Shown: piece after piece, positions 49,201 through 58,564 of the stretch
Layout of the letters: each line of letters begins with the position of its first letter
Numbering within the stretch: the first letter of the stretch is position 1
DNA from: a virus
IMG/VR virus record: IMGVR_UViG_3300032299_001203
Span: 1-64,000 of that record
DNA length: 64,000 nt
Strand: one strand, 5' to 3'
Position numbers and translations under genes: made by a program
Notes under the pieces: generated by a model
Told to the model about the DNA's origin: nothing
Databases searched by the model: none
The model's input: only the letters and a program-made list of their open reading frames with translations

Positions 49201-52200
49201 ATCTTTCAATTGAAAGAGTAAAACATAAACGCTGGCAAATGAGAGATATCTCCGATTTGGAAAGCAGAGTTAATAATATTGAATACTATACGGCTCTAAA
49301 CACTTTGGAAAAAGGTGCTGCTTCATTACAAATTGCTGATGGTAATGGTTTAAACCGATTTAAAAATGGTATATTAGTAGATGATTTTTCTAGTTATGCT
49401 GCATCTGATATTTCTAATAATGATTATTTGGTTTCTATTAACCGCAGAACAAAACAAATGACAGCAGCGCAAGTGGTTAAAAATTTCCCATTACAATCAC
49501 TATCATTAGTATACAATATGGGTCAATTGGATTCCACTAGTGCAAATAATTTAGGTTATAAAATTACGACTGCTGGAAAATCTAATTTCTTTATGCTGGC
49601 CTATACAACAGCCAATGTTATTACTCAACAGATTGCTTCTCGTACAGTTAATTTAAATCCATTTGCTGTATCATTGAATTCAGGTATAATGGATTTAACT
49701 CCTCCAATGGACAATTGGGTTGATACCGAAAAAGCTCCTGATTTATTAATTGTTGATCCGAATCTACAAGTATATCGTGCAAGTGATCAGGTTAATGTTT
49801 TACAAGTAGGTGATTGGAAAACAACAGTAGCCACCACCACAGATAATGTAATTGCTGCCGGAAGAAACTGGAGAGTAAATCAGGTTACAACCTACACAGA
49901 GCAACAACAAAAAACTGTATTAGGTAACTATGATAAGTTGAGTTCCAGTTACCTCGAAACATCAGGATACATTACCGATGTCAGTATTTTACCATATATT
50001 CGCCAACAATTTTTACAATTTAATACTTATGGCATGTTGGTTAACACCGATGTAAGTGTATATTTTGATGGTGTTTTAGTTGACAAATATATTCGTAAAC
50101 CAAATATTATAGAATTAACAAACGTTAGTGGATCATTTGTTGATGGAGATGTTATTGGTTTATTTGCTGGTGGTAACTTTACACCTTATGCCAAAATTGT
50201 TTCTTATTATGTTAATCCACAAAACTCAAATGTTCGTTTGTATGTTGTAACTTTAGAAGGAATTACATTTAATTCTGGCGTAACACTTCAGAATGCCAAA
50301 TTTAATACATCTGGACAATATCAATCATCTACTGCTAGTGGTAGAATTGCTTCATATACTGGTGTATCTGGAAGATTAAGAAGTGCAAACTCAACAACAT
50401 CGATTCAGTTGTCTGTTGCGTCATCAAACACCGACATTTATACCGGTCAAACATTGTATGTTATTAGTGGTTCTGGTGCAGGACAATCTTCTGTAATTAG
50501 TGCATACAACACGACCACAAAAACAGCAACTTTAACAACGGGAGTTGGTGCAGCTGCAAATGACATCTACTCTATTGGAAAACTAACAACCAATGAAGTT
50601 GGTATGTTATCTGGTATTTTTGCTTTGCCTGGTGCTACTTTCAAAACAGGCCAAAGAACTTTCAGAGTAGATAATCGAATTGCTGGTAATATAGGTTCAG
50701 AAACAACATTCTCTGAAGCTACATTTCATGCTTCTGGTTTACAAACAACAAAACAAGGTGTAAATTATGCTTCTTCAATTGATTCAGCAAAAAATACATT
50801 TACACAAACACAAACCAAAACAAATGTAAGCAGTTACAATTACACAACTGTGTGGGATCCAGTAGCTCAAACATTTATTATCGATAAAGATAATTATCCA
50901 AACGGTTGTTTTTTAGATTCAATTAAAGTTTTCTTTGCCACCAAGCCTTCTACTGGATATGCACCTGTAACAATATCAATTGTAGGTACAGTCAATGGAT
51001 ATCCTGGTGGAGAAACTTTGGATCATTCACAAGTAACTTTAACAGCCGAACACATAAAAACATCCAATGATCCACACTATTTAAATCCTAATACATATAC
51101 AGTATTTAAATTCCCAACACCAGTTTATTTGGAACCAAATAAATTGTATGCATTTATATTAAAATGTCCTACATCTAACGAGTATACAATTTATACGGCA
51201 CAAAACGGTGATACAGCAATTTCTTCATCAGTTAAAAATTTGCCAACTGATCCTACACCAGCTACAACAACAAAAATTAACTCTGCGCCGTATGTTGGTT
51301 CATTATTTGTATCACAAAATTCTCAAACATGGACAGCAGATCAAAATGAATCTATGATGTTTGTTGTTGAAAGATGTGTGTTTGATGTTGGTTCACAACC
51401 ACAAATACAATTTGTTGTACCTAATAAATTACCTAATAGAAAAATTGTTGGTCAAGAAATAGAATATTATTTAAATGCAAATTCTATTTCAAATACAATA
51501 ACGTCTTTTGAAAACACAGATGTTTCTGTTGATGCCTTTAATATTTCAACAACAGATTTTATACCAGGTACAACTTCTTTGGGTTATCAATATGCATCAA
51601 CAGTAAAATCATCATATGCAGGTGCACCTACTGTAAGTGTAACTCCTGGTAAATTTGGTACACCAACTTATGATGACATTTATTTAAATGATGGTTTGGG
51701 ACAACGTGTATTGAATGCAAATTCAAATACATCATTCTCTCTATTTGCAACAATGACTTCTGTAAACGATGCCGTTTCTCCTGTAATTTCTGATGATGGA
51801 TTAAGTGTATATTCTATAACATGGAATATTAATAATCTTGGATTATCAAACAACATTATAACAATCGTTTCTGGTGGAACAGGATATAATGCACAAACAG
51901 TTTCCGTAACTGTAAACTCTACTGATGGATATGGTTCTGGTGCAACGGCTGTGGCTAATGTTGTTGGTGGTATTATTGATAGTGTACGCATTACTAATCC
52001 TGGTTCGGGTTACATAACCACTCCTACAATGACAATAACAGATGATAGCACTCGTTCTGGTAATGCAAATGCTTCCGTTATTCTTGCTGGTGAAACTTCT
52101 AAATCTGGTGGTAATGCGTTGGCCAGATACTTTACCAAGAAAGTTGTATTGAATCAAGGTTTTGATTCTGGTGATCTAAGAGTTTACTTTACTGCTTATC

Positions 52201-52532
52201 GTCCAGTCAATACAAATATATACGTATATTATAAAATACTTTCCAGAAACGATACACAAAAATTTGAAGAAGGTACATGGCAATTGATGACGTTAATTAA
52301 CAATAGTGATTCATTATATTCTCAAACACGAGATGACACATATGAATTTGTTGCTGCACCAGGAACATTGGGTAAATCACAAAATTATGTTTCATATACT
52401 AGTGACGTAACAAATCAAACTTACAACAACTTTAGCCAATTTGCTATTAAGGTTGTTCTATCAACATCAGATAACACTTTTGTTCCTTACCTTTCGGACA
52501 TTCGTGCTATCGCTCTACCATCGGCGGTTTAA
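46287..52532 (+). CDS. Large DUF4815-type virion protein
   Basis: The 2081-residue protein begins with the DUF4815 signature (NVEPYYDDFDVTKNYHRILF, GYSVQARELTQSQTILQNQI). This family is common in marine myophages and encodes baseplate or fibre proteins of unknown detail. The body is Ser/Thr/Asn-rich and beta-rich, with GxGYN and GSGY turns near the end shared with gp6 and gp8. In T4 this position holds gp9-gp11, so it may link fibres to the wedge. Function is not proven. Confidence 0.8.
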   Translation: MALNFNVEPYYDDFDVTKNYHRILFKPGYSVQARELTQSQTILQNQITSFADAIFAQNTPVSGGKVTVNQNVHFLKLNAITPSGLTTIAASFENGTIYSQDGSIVAKVVAFAEATSTSIGVDGDPPTLMVTYITGNKFNSGDTIYLNGSNYIATVITSSVGNEATGKGSIASISRGIFYVKGNFVTASEDTVILSKYNENPSLRVGLNATETIIDSNDDTTLLDPALGATNYQAPGADRYLISLSLETRPLTLGDDDNFIELVRLAEGSIQKQVDGTVYSVIDDYFAKRTNDTNGDFIVNDYTLTPKANTINSSKYDIGISKGVSYVRGYRLENQSPVSLINDRARTQDSVLNNPTFIDYGNYFFVNSSNGVFDVTTLPPVDFHTVDKTSISLTNENSYNSTRAATGYIRNMIYSSTSNTANGSAYIYKAYVFGIQNQTLTANVAAGSANNSYITLPSTNQFSNVANAYYNVTVSIDKGTSAGDFRVITSYDAASKIAYVDRPFTVAPTTSSQFTLRFDVTDIETIIKATPGISYNITANATIDTSSKQTNDVLADTVLQNPNAPELLFNLGNQYVSYANNTSYLTTQVFRNVAFGISGGNIVATLTFGSAPVSTLSFLGSGTLSADAVSQNFQIIVTNPGSNAGLRAGQTLPWNILSRTCSITGAGSTATFTTPSSDLTSFTATIIAKSFVKAGNDTSYIIKAKNLVTGNTTGVNLSGTNVNSYSYVDTNQGQVYITWQGLVNPGSPQKLYITDVKRIVKIIDTKSQATFPTDAMLSDPSYDITNRFTFDNGQRDSHYDFATITLGVGQPAIKGNLLVVLDYYATTGGDGYYSVMSYLAPISSSPEDYAEIPSYTSSTGNPYQLKDCLDFRPSLINAQPDFTIRASASGSGALGAYIPVDLSIFESNYGYYLSRKDKLVLTKDRSFEIIQGTPSSNPIAPGEPDGALVIANLTHDPYTAYIPGEVTGELPNLSIERVKHKRWQMRDISDLESRVNNIEYYTALNTLEKGAASLQIADGNGLNRFKNGILVDDFSSYAASDISNNDYLVSINRRTKQMTAAQVVKNFPLQSLSLVYNMGQLDSTSANNLGYKITTAGKSNFFMLAYTTANVITQQIASRTVNLNPFAVSLNSGIMDLTPPMDNWVDTEKAPDLLIVDPNLQVYRASDQVNVLQVGDWKTTVATTTDNVIAAGRNWRVNQVTTYTEQQQKTVLGNYDKLSSSYLETSGYITDVSILPYIRQQFLQFNTYGMLVNTDVSVYFDGVLVDKYIRKPNIIELTNVSGSFVDGDVIGLFAGGNFTPYAKIVSYYVNPQNSNVRLYVVTLEGITFNSGVTLQNAKFNTSGQYQSSTASGRIASYTGVSGRLRSANSTTSIQLSVASSNTDIYTGQTLYVISGSGAGQSSVISAYNTTTKTATLTTGVGAAANDIYSIGKLTTNEVGMLSGIFALPGATFKTGQRTFRVDNRIAGNIGSETTFSEATFHASGLQTTKQGVNYASSIDSAKNTFTQTQTKTNVSSYNYTTVWDPVAQTFIIDKDNYPNGCFLDSIKVFFATKPSTGYAPVTISIVGTVNGYPGGETLDHSQVTLTAEHIKTSNDPHYLNPNTYTVFKFPTPVYLEPNKLYAFILKCPTSNEYTIYTAQNGDTAISSSVKNLPTDPTPATTTKINSAPYVGSLFVSQNSQTWTADQNESMMFVVERCVFDVGSQPQIQFVVPNKLPNRKIVGQEIEYYLNANSISNTITSFENTDVSVDAFNISTTDFIPGTTSLGYQYASTVKSSYAGAPTVSVTPGKFGTPTYDDIYLNDGLGQRVLNANSNTSFSLFATMTSVNDAVSPVISDDGLSVYSITWNINNLGLSNNIITIVSGGTGYNAQTVSVTVNSTDGYGSGATAVANVVGGIIDSVRITNPGSGYITTPTMTITDDSTRSGNANASVILAGETSKSGGNALARYFTKKVVLNQGFDSGDLRVYFTAYRPVNTNIYVYYKILSRNDTQKFEEGTWQLMTLINNSDSLYSQTRDDTYEFVAAPGTLGKSQNYVSYTSDVTNQTYNNFSQFAIKVVLSTSDNTFVPYLSDIRAIALPSAV

Positions 52533-52533
52533 T

Positions 52534-52752
52534 ATGTTAGTTAAAGTAACTGGTACAACATTCGTAAGAGATACTAAAACAATGGCTCTAATCAATCAAG
52601 ATACAGCTGGTTTGGATGATTACAACTTTAAAAAACAATTAATGGGAAGCCAAAAAGAAGAAATAAATAAAATTAAAAATGAAATCAACGAAGTAAGAGA
52701 TGATATTAAAGTCATCAAAAATATGTTGATTCAGTTATCTTCCAGGAAATAA
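52534..52752 (+). CDS. Small coiled-coil phage protein
   Basis: The 72-residue protein starts at ATG 52534, directly after the large gene's stop. Its N-terminus (VKVTGTTFVRDTKTMALIN) is conserved in marine T4-like phages, and its C-terminus is a coiled coil (QKEEINKIKNEINEVRDDIKVIKNML). An upstream in-frame start at 52441 would overlap the large gene by 90 bases and is less likely. Function unknown; it may be a chaperone or linker for fibres. Confidence 0.7.
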   Translation: MLVKVTGTTFVRDTKTMALINQDTAGLDDYNFKKQLMGSQKEEINKIKNEINEVRDDIKVIKNMLIQLSSRK

Positions 52753-52754
52753 TA

Positions 52755-54956
52755 ATGGCTAATACCGTATCAGTTTTAAACTTTACAAATACCTTTGGTG
52801 ACCTTCTGGCTCAACAAAATATTATTGCAAAAGAATTAAACAATCTTGGTGCCAATAATTATACAAAAGATAGTGGAACATTATTTGTTAGTGGTATTGG
52901 TACAGGACTATCTGTAACAAACACAGCGGCTCTTGGTGCCGCAGTTGTTTCCACAACTTTATCCGTTGGTGGTGATTCAACTTTACTTGCAAACGTTTAT
53001 TTGGATGCTCCTGGTTTTACATTACAAGTTGCAAACAATGCAATTATACACAAACAAATAATTACTGATAATATTACAGCTAACACACTAGTAAGGTCAT
53101 CAACTCTTAATATTTCAGATGTTGCACGAGTTAACAATTTGACAAGCAACAACGTAGTTTTAACTCCAACATTAAACACCACAGGTTCTGCTTGGGTTAA
53201 TAATTTAAGAGCCAATTCTGGTGTATCGGCACCATTCATGATTGCTACAACAAGAGGTATTTTTGAGGACATTACTGCAAATAATCAAATTACCACAACA
53301 TTTTTAAATGTAACCACTAATGTCACATCGGACTTAAATGTAACCACCGATGTTCGTGGTAGAGATTTTTTTGGTAGAGTCGGAACATTTGATAGTTTTG
53401 TTGCTGGATCAATGACCGTAGCTGGAAATTTTGTAGTTAGTTCACCAACCATTTATTCTTCTAACACCTTTGTGTTAAATGCTAGTGCTGGTGCAGGTCA
53501 AACAAGCACATTAGGTGTTGATCGAGGTATTAGTGGTGCAAATGCTTCTTTTAGATGGAATGAATCATTAAGATATTGGGAAACACTTGACGTTCAAAAT
53601 GGTGAACACTTTAGAGTATTGACCAATATGCATTTAAGTAATTCAACGATGTTGAATAATTCTTTAAATGTGGCAACATCAGCAGCTGTGTTTGATTTAC
53701 AAGCACAAGTACGAGCAAATACAAATACATTTACATCAAATGTAAATTTTTTAACAACCACTCTGGCGGCCGCAAATCTTTATTCTCATACATCATTTGG
53801 TCGAGCCAATACATCAGCAAACGTATTTACGGGCACGGACGGTTTTTCTGCCAATGCCACCGACGGAAGAATGTCATTTGATAGTAATAATGGTGTTGTA
53901 ATTTCAGCAACAGGAAATACATTATTTGTAAATACTCCACAAGATTTAACCACCTTATCCAATCCAACATTTAACAGTATTTACAGTTTAGGTAATCCAC
54001 TTTCAGTAGAAAATGGTGGTATAGGTGCATCTGAAAAAGTTCAAGGTTTAATTAACTTATTACCATCTACTATTGATGTAGCAAACGGATCTATATTGGC
54101 CGCTAACGCCAACACAATATATTGGACAACTCGTGGACCATTTTTTGCCAATAACTTAACATTTACACCATTTGGTAGTATTACTCAGAATACTATTCAA
54201 TTGGCAGTACAAGACCTCGAAACAAGAAAAGCAACTATTGCTAGTCCGACATTGACAGGAACTCCTGCTGCACCAACTGCAACCACCAATACAAATACAA
54301 CACAAATTGCCACTACTGCTTTTGTTAATACATCAATTGATTCAGTATTAAATTCTACAACCACCAAAAATATTAGTATCAGCGGTAATGCCGGCACAGT
54401 TACAAATGGTGTATATACCAATCAATCGTATTCCGATCCATCATTTATTGCATCTTTGGCTTCAACGAAAGTAACAGGTTCAATACCTGGTTCTCAAATT
54501 AGTGGTGCCATATCAGGAACAGCCGCAGGCGTAACTGGATTTACAATTAATCAAAGTGTTGGTACCGGTGATAATACAAGATTTAATTCTCTTGGTGTTG
54601 GCACAGCCGCTTCTGGTACTGCAGGTGAAATTCGAGCAACTAATAACATCACTGCTTATTATTCAGACGACAGATTAAAAACACGTTTGGGTACCATTGA
54701 AAATGCTTTAGATAAATTGATGACTTTAAGTGGTTTTTATCACGAAGCCAATGAAACCGCTCAAAAATTAGGGTATACACCAATAAGAGAGGTTGGTCTT
54801 TCAGCTCAAGAAGTTCAAAGAATTATGCCCGAAGTAGTTGCACCAGCACCAATTGATGACAAATATTTAACTATTCGTTATGAAAGATTGATTCCTTTGT
54901 TGGTTGAAGCAATAAAAGAATTAAAAGCCGAAGTGGATTTGTTAAAATCCAAATAA
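52755..54956 (+). CDS. Tail fibre with C-terminal S74 intramolecular chaperone
   Basis: The 733-residue protein is a beta-rich fibre ending in a peptidase S74 autoprocessing chaperone. YYSDDRLKTRLG contains the Ser-Lys dyad at S637 and K642 (spacing five, as in endosialidase), followed by ALDKLMTLSGFYHE, a VGLSAQEVQRIMPEVV segment and a C-terminal helix. In known cases the domain helps trimer folding and then cuts itself off. A PTLTGTPAAPTA linker around residue 496 is typical of fibres. Confidence 0.85.
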   Translation: MANTVSVLNFTNTFGDLLAQQNIIAKELNNLGANNYTKDSGTLFVSGIGTGLSVTNTAALGAAVVSTTLSVGGDSTLLANVYLDAPGFTLQVANNAIIHKQIITDNITANTLVRSSTLNISDVARVNNLTSNNVVLTPTLNTTGSAWVNNLRANSGVSAPFMIATTRGIFEDITANNQITTTFLNVTTNVTSDLNVTTDVRGRDFFGRVGTFDSFVAGSMTVAGNFVVSSPTIYSSNTFVLNASAGAGQTSTLGVDRGISGANASFRWNESLRYWETLDVQNGEHFRVLTNMHLSNSTMLNNSLNVATSAAVFDLQAQVRANTNTFTSNVNFLTTTLAAANLYSHTSFGRANTSANVFTGTDGFSANATDGRMSFDSNNGVVISATGNTLFVNTPQDLTTLSNPTFNSIYSLGNPLSVENGGIGASEKVQGLINLLPSTIDVANGSILAANANTIYWTTRGPFFANNLTFTPFGSITQNTIQLAVQDLETRKATIASPTLTGTPAAPTATTNTNTTQIATTAFVNTSIDSVLNSTTTKNISISGNAGTVTNGVYTNQSYSDPSFIASLASTKVTGSIPGSQISGAISGTAAGVTGFTINQSVGTGDNTRFNSLGVGTAASGTAGEIRATNNITAYYSDDRLKTRLGTIENALDKLMTLSGFYHEANETAQKLGYTPIREVGLSAQEVQRIMPEVVAPAPIDDKYLTIRYERLIPLLVEAIKELKAEVDLLKSK

Positions 54957-54963
54957 AATTAAA

Positions 54964-54971
54964 ACTAAATA
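54964..54971 (+). promoter_or_regulatory. Candidate late promoter, ACTAAATA
   Basis: The octamer matches the variant at 28834. Initiation about six bases later would give a very short leader that begins at the ribosome site AGGA before ATG 54987. Confidence 0.35.
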
Positions 54972-54986
54972 CCAATAGGATAAAGA

Positions 54987-55328
54987 ATGCCGGCCGGTTA
55001 CCAAGATTTATTTTTAGAACAAGGCACAACCTTTTCAACAACCATTACCTTAGATGATGTTGATGGTGTGGCTTATGATTTGACTGGCATGCAGGCCAAA
55101 GGACAAATAAGAAGGTCTTATTATTCTGCTAATGCCACAGCCACTTTTATTGTGTCGATTCCTAGCCCAACAGAAGGTGGTATTATTTTGAATCTGGCTG
55201 CAAATACGACAGCAAATATTGCAGCAGGTAGATATGTATATGATGTGGCAATTAAAGATTCATCTAACATAATCACTAGAGTTTTAGAAGGTACTGTTAG
55301 TGTTCTTCCACAAGTAACTAGGTTTTAA
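54987..55328 (+). CDS. Small beta-rich virion protein
   Basis: The 113-residue protein has a pattern of strands with a hydrophobic core (YQDLFLEQGTTFSTTITL, YDLTGMQAKGQIRR, GRYVYDVAIKD) like Ig-like or baseplate-associated phage proteins. A similar small protein is found near fibre genes in marine T4-like phages. The ribosome site AGGATAA precedes it. No ligand or catalytic site is visible. Confidence 0.6.
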   Translation: MPAGYQDLFLEQGTTFSTTITLDDVDGVAYDLTGMQAKGQIRRSYYSANATATFIVSIPSPTEGGIILNLAANTTANIAAGRYVYDVAIKDSSNIITRVLEGTVSVLPQVTRF

Positions 55329-55330
55329 AA

Positions 55331-55555
55331 ATGCCAGGACAAGTAATAGGCACAGTCAATGTGCAAGTTAATACTCAGAAAGCCAGTGCGGTCAGGTCGA
55401 TTACCTATGGTGCCAGAACATTAAAAAGTGCCACAGATTTATCAATGACTGGTGCAGAAGATGGAGAAGTTGTGGTTTATGATGGAGCTACAAATTCGTT
55501 TAAAGTGGCTCCTGTATCTGCCACAGCAACTAGTTTGGATGCCGGAGAGTTCTGA
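55331..55555 (+). CDS. Small fibre-module protein ending in DAGEF
   Basis: The 74-residue protein has a short N-terminal strand (GTVNVQVNTQK), a basic middle, and a DGEVVVYDGATNSFKV segment typical of fibre shaft modules. Its last five residues belong to a C-terminal pattern shared with the three following genes. The stop overlaps the next ATG (TGATG), so the two are coupled. Function unknown; probably a virion component. Confidence 0.6.
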   Translation: MPGQVIGTVNVQVNTQKASAVRSITYGARTLKSATDLSMTGAEDGEVVVYDGATNSFKVAPVSATATSLDAGEF

Positions 55556-55791
55556 TGGCCAATACGACCATACAGATACTTCGTTCATATGCAAACACAA
55601 GGCCGTCAAATCTAGATGATGGTGAATTGGCGTACTCTTTTGTATCCAATACATTTTTTATTGGTGATAGAAATGGTAAAATAATTACGGTTGGTGGTTT
55701 AACCACTACGGAAAATGCAGCAAATACAGTAGTTCTTAGGGATGCAAATGGTAATATTAATGTTGCAACCATAGACGGTGGAAATTTCTAA
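55555..55791 (+). CDS. Small fibre-module protein ending in DGGNF
   Basis: The 78-residue protein is an isolated copy of the N-terminal module seen in the larger neighbour (TIQILRS, RPSNLDDGELAYSF, SNTFFIGD). It ends in DGGNF. It may be a baseplate or fibre attachment unit made on its own. A TCTAAATA late-promoter variant overlaps its stop codon and serves the next gene. Confidence 0.65.
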   Translation: MANTTIQILRSYANTRPSNLDDGELAYSFVSNTFFIGDRNGKIITVGGLTTTENAANTVVLRDANGNINVATIDGGNF

Positions 55792-55794
55792 ATA
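55787..55794 (+). promoter_or_regulatory. Candidate late promoter, TCTAAATA
   Basis: The octamer overlaps the stop of the small gene. The leader to ATG 55833 would be about 33 bases and contains AAGGAAA, so it fits well as a promoter for the following fibre. Confidence 0.45.
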
Positions 55795-55832
55795 GTAGTA
55801 GTGGACAACTAGCCTAATAATAAGGAAAAAAA

Positions 55833-57806
55833 ATGGCAAATACAAATATTTTAATCAAACGTTCATCGAGCACAGGACGCCCAAGTTCGCTCGCTGCTGG
55901 TGAATTAGCGTACTCGTATCAATCAAACACATTATTCTTAGGTACTGCCGCAGGTAATGGTGCTATCAACGTTGGTGGTATATACTACACCCAAGCCATT
56001 GATAATGCCACTGCTGCTGCAACTCCAGATACCATTGTTAAACGAGATGCCACAGGCAACGCTTCGTTTAATTTCATTACTGCCAACATTATTGGTACTA
56101 TTCAAGGTACTGCAAATGCTGCTGTACAATTACAAAACTCTAGAGATTTCGCTATTTCTGGTGGTGACATTACTGCTAGTGCTGTAGGTTTTAATGGTAC
56201 AGGTAACGTAACACTAAATGCTTCACTTAATGCTATTCCCGGTTTATCTGCTGGATCATACGGTTCTTCGACTGCAATTCCAGTTGTTACTGTTGCCGCT
56301 AATGGTCGTATTACTTCAATTAGCACATCTTCAATTTCTACTGAGTTTACTTTAAATGGTGATTCTGGTACTACAACCATTTCTGGTGGTGATACACTTA
56401 CTCTTACTGGTGGTGCTGGTATTACAAGTAATGTTTCCGGTGATACAGTCACTTTTGATGTAGATAATACAGTTGTTCGTTCAAATACAGCAATCACAAG
56501 TCAGACTATTGATGGCAACATTACAATTTCTGGTAACTTAACAGTTCAAGGCTCACACACAACAGTTAACACATCCACATTGAATGTTGTTGATCCATTA
56601 ATTATCTTAGCTTCAAATAACACATCTGATGCAGTTGATATTGGTTTTGCTGCTCATTACAATGATGGTTCTACAAACAGACATACCGGTTTCTTCCGTG
56701 ATGCTGGTACAAAAGAATACCACGTATTTGATAACTACACTCCTGAATTGGTTGGTAATAGCATTGATGTTGCTAATGCATCTTTTAGACATGCAAACGT
56801 TAATGCATCAGTAGTTAAAGGTAATTTGATTGCCACAACAGCCGTATCTGATGGTTTTTATGGTAATACAGGCGCTGTATTGAATTTGTATCCAAATCAA
56901 GCATATGCCGCATCAGGTAACCAATATATTGTTGTTGATCCAACTGCACCAAATCATATTCATCTTCGTGCTGGTGGTACAATTGATGCTTCTACTGCTG
57001 AATTGTATTTGGGTGGTGAACAAACTAATGTTAATGTAAGTGACACTACAAAAGAAGTATACATTCGTGCAAACAATGCTCATGTAACAACATTTGCTAA
57101 CAATGGTACATTAATTGTTTCTAATAAAGTTATTGCTAATGGTCTCAATCTAAACGACCACTCACAAGCTGCATTTGATAAGGCCAATTCTTCTGTAACA
57201 TCTACAACATCATTAACATTAGGTCAGTTAGTTATTGGCACTGGTAGTAATACTGTTGCAACATTGGCAAATTCAACATATGTGTTAACCGGTTCTTTAT
57301 CTGCTTCTAAAACAATCACATCACTCACAGTTGATGCTTATGGTCGTGTAACTGCTGCCACTGGTGCTGATATTGCAATCGATACTTCTGCAATTACTTC
57401 TGGCACATTGAGTGTTGAAAGAGGCGGTACAGGTCAATCTTCATTTACAACAGGTGCAATTCTTGTTGGTAATGGTTCAGGTGGTTTACAGACTCTTGCT
57501 AATTCAACATTCACAGCAACGGGTTCTGGTGCTTCGAACAACACAATATCTTCAGTAACCGTTGATTCGTATGGCCGTTTAACAGCTACAACGTTCTCGG
57601 CAATTTCTGGTTTAACTGTTGGTCAAGGTGGTACAGGTCGTTCAACATTTACCACAAACGGTATTATATATGGTAATTCCACAGACGGTCAATTGGTAAC
57701 TGCTGCCGCAGGTACCGCTGATCAGACATGGAGTAATCAAATTCTTACTGTTACGAATGCTGGTGTTCCAGTTTGGACTAGGTCTTTAGATGGCGGCACA
57801 TTCTAA
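55833..57806 (+). CDS. Tail fibre with Mtd-like N-terminus, ending in DGGTF
   Basis: The 657-residue protein starts with the same module as its neighbour (NILIKRSSSTGRPSSLAAGE, then SNTLFLG). It is rich in Ala, Thr and Gly. Fibre repeats appear twice near the C-terminus (VERGGTGQSSFTTGAILVGN and VGQGGTGRSTFTTNGIIYGN). It ends in DGGTF. It is likely a long trimeric fibre. No receptor-binding domain is identified. Confidence 0.7.
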   Translation: MANTNILIKRSSSTGRPSSLAAGELAYSYQSNTLFLGTAAGNGAINVGGIYYTQAIDNATAAATPDTIVKRDATGNASFNFITANIIGTIQGTANAAVQLQNSRDFAISGGDITASAVGFNGTGNVTLNASLNAIPGLSAGSYGSSTAIPVVTVAANGRITSISTSSISTEFTLNGDSGTTTISGGDTLTLTGGAGITSNVSGDTVTFDVDNTVVRSNTAITSQTIDGNITISGNLTVQGSHTTVNTSTLNVVDPLIILASNNTSDAVDIGFAAHYNDGSTNRHTGFFRDAGTKEYHVFDNYTPELVGNSIDVANASFRHANVNASVVKGNLIATTAVSDGFYGNTGAVLNLYPNQAYAASGNQYIVVDPTAPNHIHLRAGGTIDASTAELYLGGEQTNVNVSDTTKEVYIRANNAHVTTFANNGTLIVSNKVIANGLNLNDHSQAAFDKANSSVTSTTSLTLGQLVIGTGSNTVATLANSTYVLTGSLSASKTITSLTVDAYGRVTAATGADIAIDTSAITSGTLSVERGGTGQSSFTTGAILVGNGSGGLQTLANSTFTATGSGASNNTISSVTVDSYGRLTATTFSAISGLTVGQGGTGRSTFTTNGIIYGNSTDGQLVTAAAGTADQTWSNQILTVTNAGVPVWTRSLDGGTF

Positions 57807-57838
57807 AGTAGTTTTATAATCTATATTATTTTTTATGT

Positions 57839-57856
57839 GGCCACTTTCGGGTGGCC
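57839..57856 (+). promoter_or_regulatory. Stable UUCG-type hairpin
   Basis: GGCCACT (57839-57845) pairs with GGTGGCC (57850-57856), closing a TTCG tetraloop. It lacks a T-run, so it is more like the stable intercistronic hairpins of T4 than a terminator. It separates two fibre genes. Confidence 0.55.
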
Positions 57857-57876
57857 CAACAATTTAGGAGTTTGAA

Positions 57877-58560
57877 ATGGGAAATGAAAAGTTTGTTAAT
57901 TATTATATTGAAAATTTAATTGCCACGATGAATGATTGTTTGATAAGAAACATATCATTACAAGTAAACGAAAGAATTAGTAAAGAAGCAATTGAAGATC
58001 AATCTAAAGCAATTGAAGATTTACAAAATACTATTGAATCTTTAAAAAAAGAAAATCATTTTTTACAAGATAATAGACAGGTTTCTGACCAAGAAAAATA
58101 TCAAAATTTAGAAAATAGTATTAAAGAGCATTTAAATACCATTAGAGGTTTAAATGAACGAATTGCTGAAGCCGACAAACTTAAAAATGAATATGAAAAT
58201 GTAAAACATCAGGTTCAACATGTTGATACATTTAGAAATGAATTGATTAAAACTCAAAAAGAATTGGAAGAAGTTAAATCACAAAATGTTAGTCAACAAA
58301 GTTTGAATGACCAAGTTAATAGACTACAAGCTGAACTCACCAATTCACAAAATATTATCATTCAAAAAAATGGTATTATTGAGAAAATTAATATTGATAG
58401 AGATAAAACAATTGCTGAACTATCAGAAAAAATTGAATATTTACAATTAACTCCTGCCAAGCGAAAAAAAATTGATGAAGAAAGAGCCAAAGAAATAGAA
58501 GCTCCTGCTTCAGATTTATTTGTTTCCGATACATTAGATAGGGACGGCGGAAGTTTTTAA
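57877..58560 (+). CDS. Long coiled-coil protein ending in DGGSF
   Basis: The 227-residue protein is almost entirely a predicted coiled coil from about residue 30 to 185, rich in Glu, Lys, Gln and Asn. The C-terminus has a Lys/Arg-rich segment (PAKRKKIDEERAKEIE) and ends in the shared DGGSF. It could be a fibre chaperone, a fibrous connector or a spacer. Its ribosome site TAGGAG is good. No family is recognised. Confidence 0.65.
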   Translation: MGNEKFVNYYIENLIATMNDCLIRNISLQVNERISKEAIEDQSKAIEDLQNTIESLKKENHFLQDNRQVSDQEKYQNLENSIKEHLNTIRGLNERIAEADKLKNEYENVKHQVQHVDTFRNELIKTQKELEEVKSQNVSQQSLNDQVNRLQAELTNSQNIIIQKNGIIEKINIDRDKTIAELSEKIEYLQLTPAKRKKIDEERAKEIEAPASDLFVSDTLDRDGGSF

Positions 58561-58564
58561 GTAA

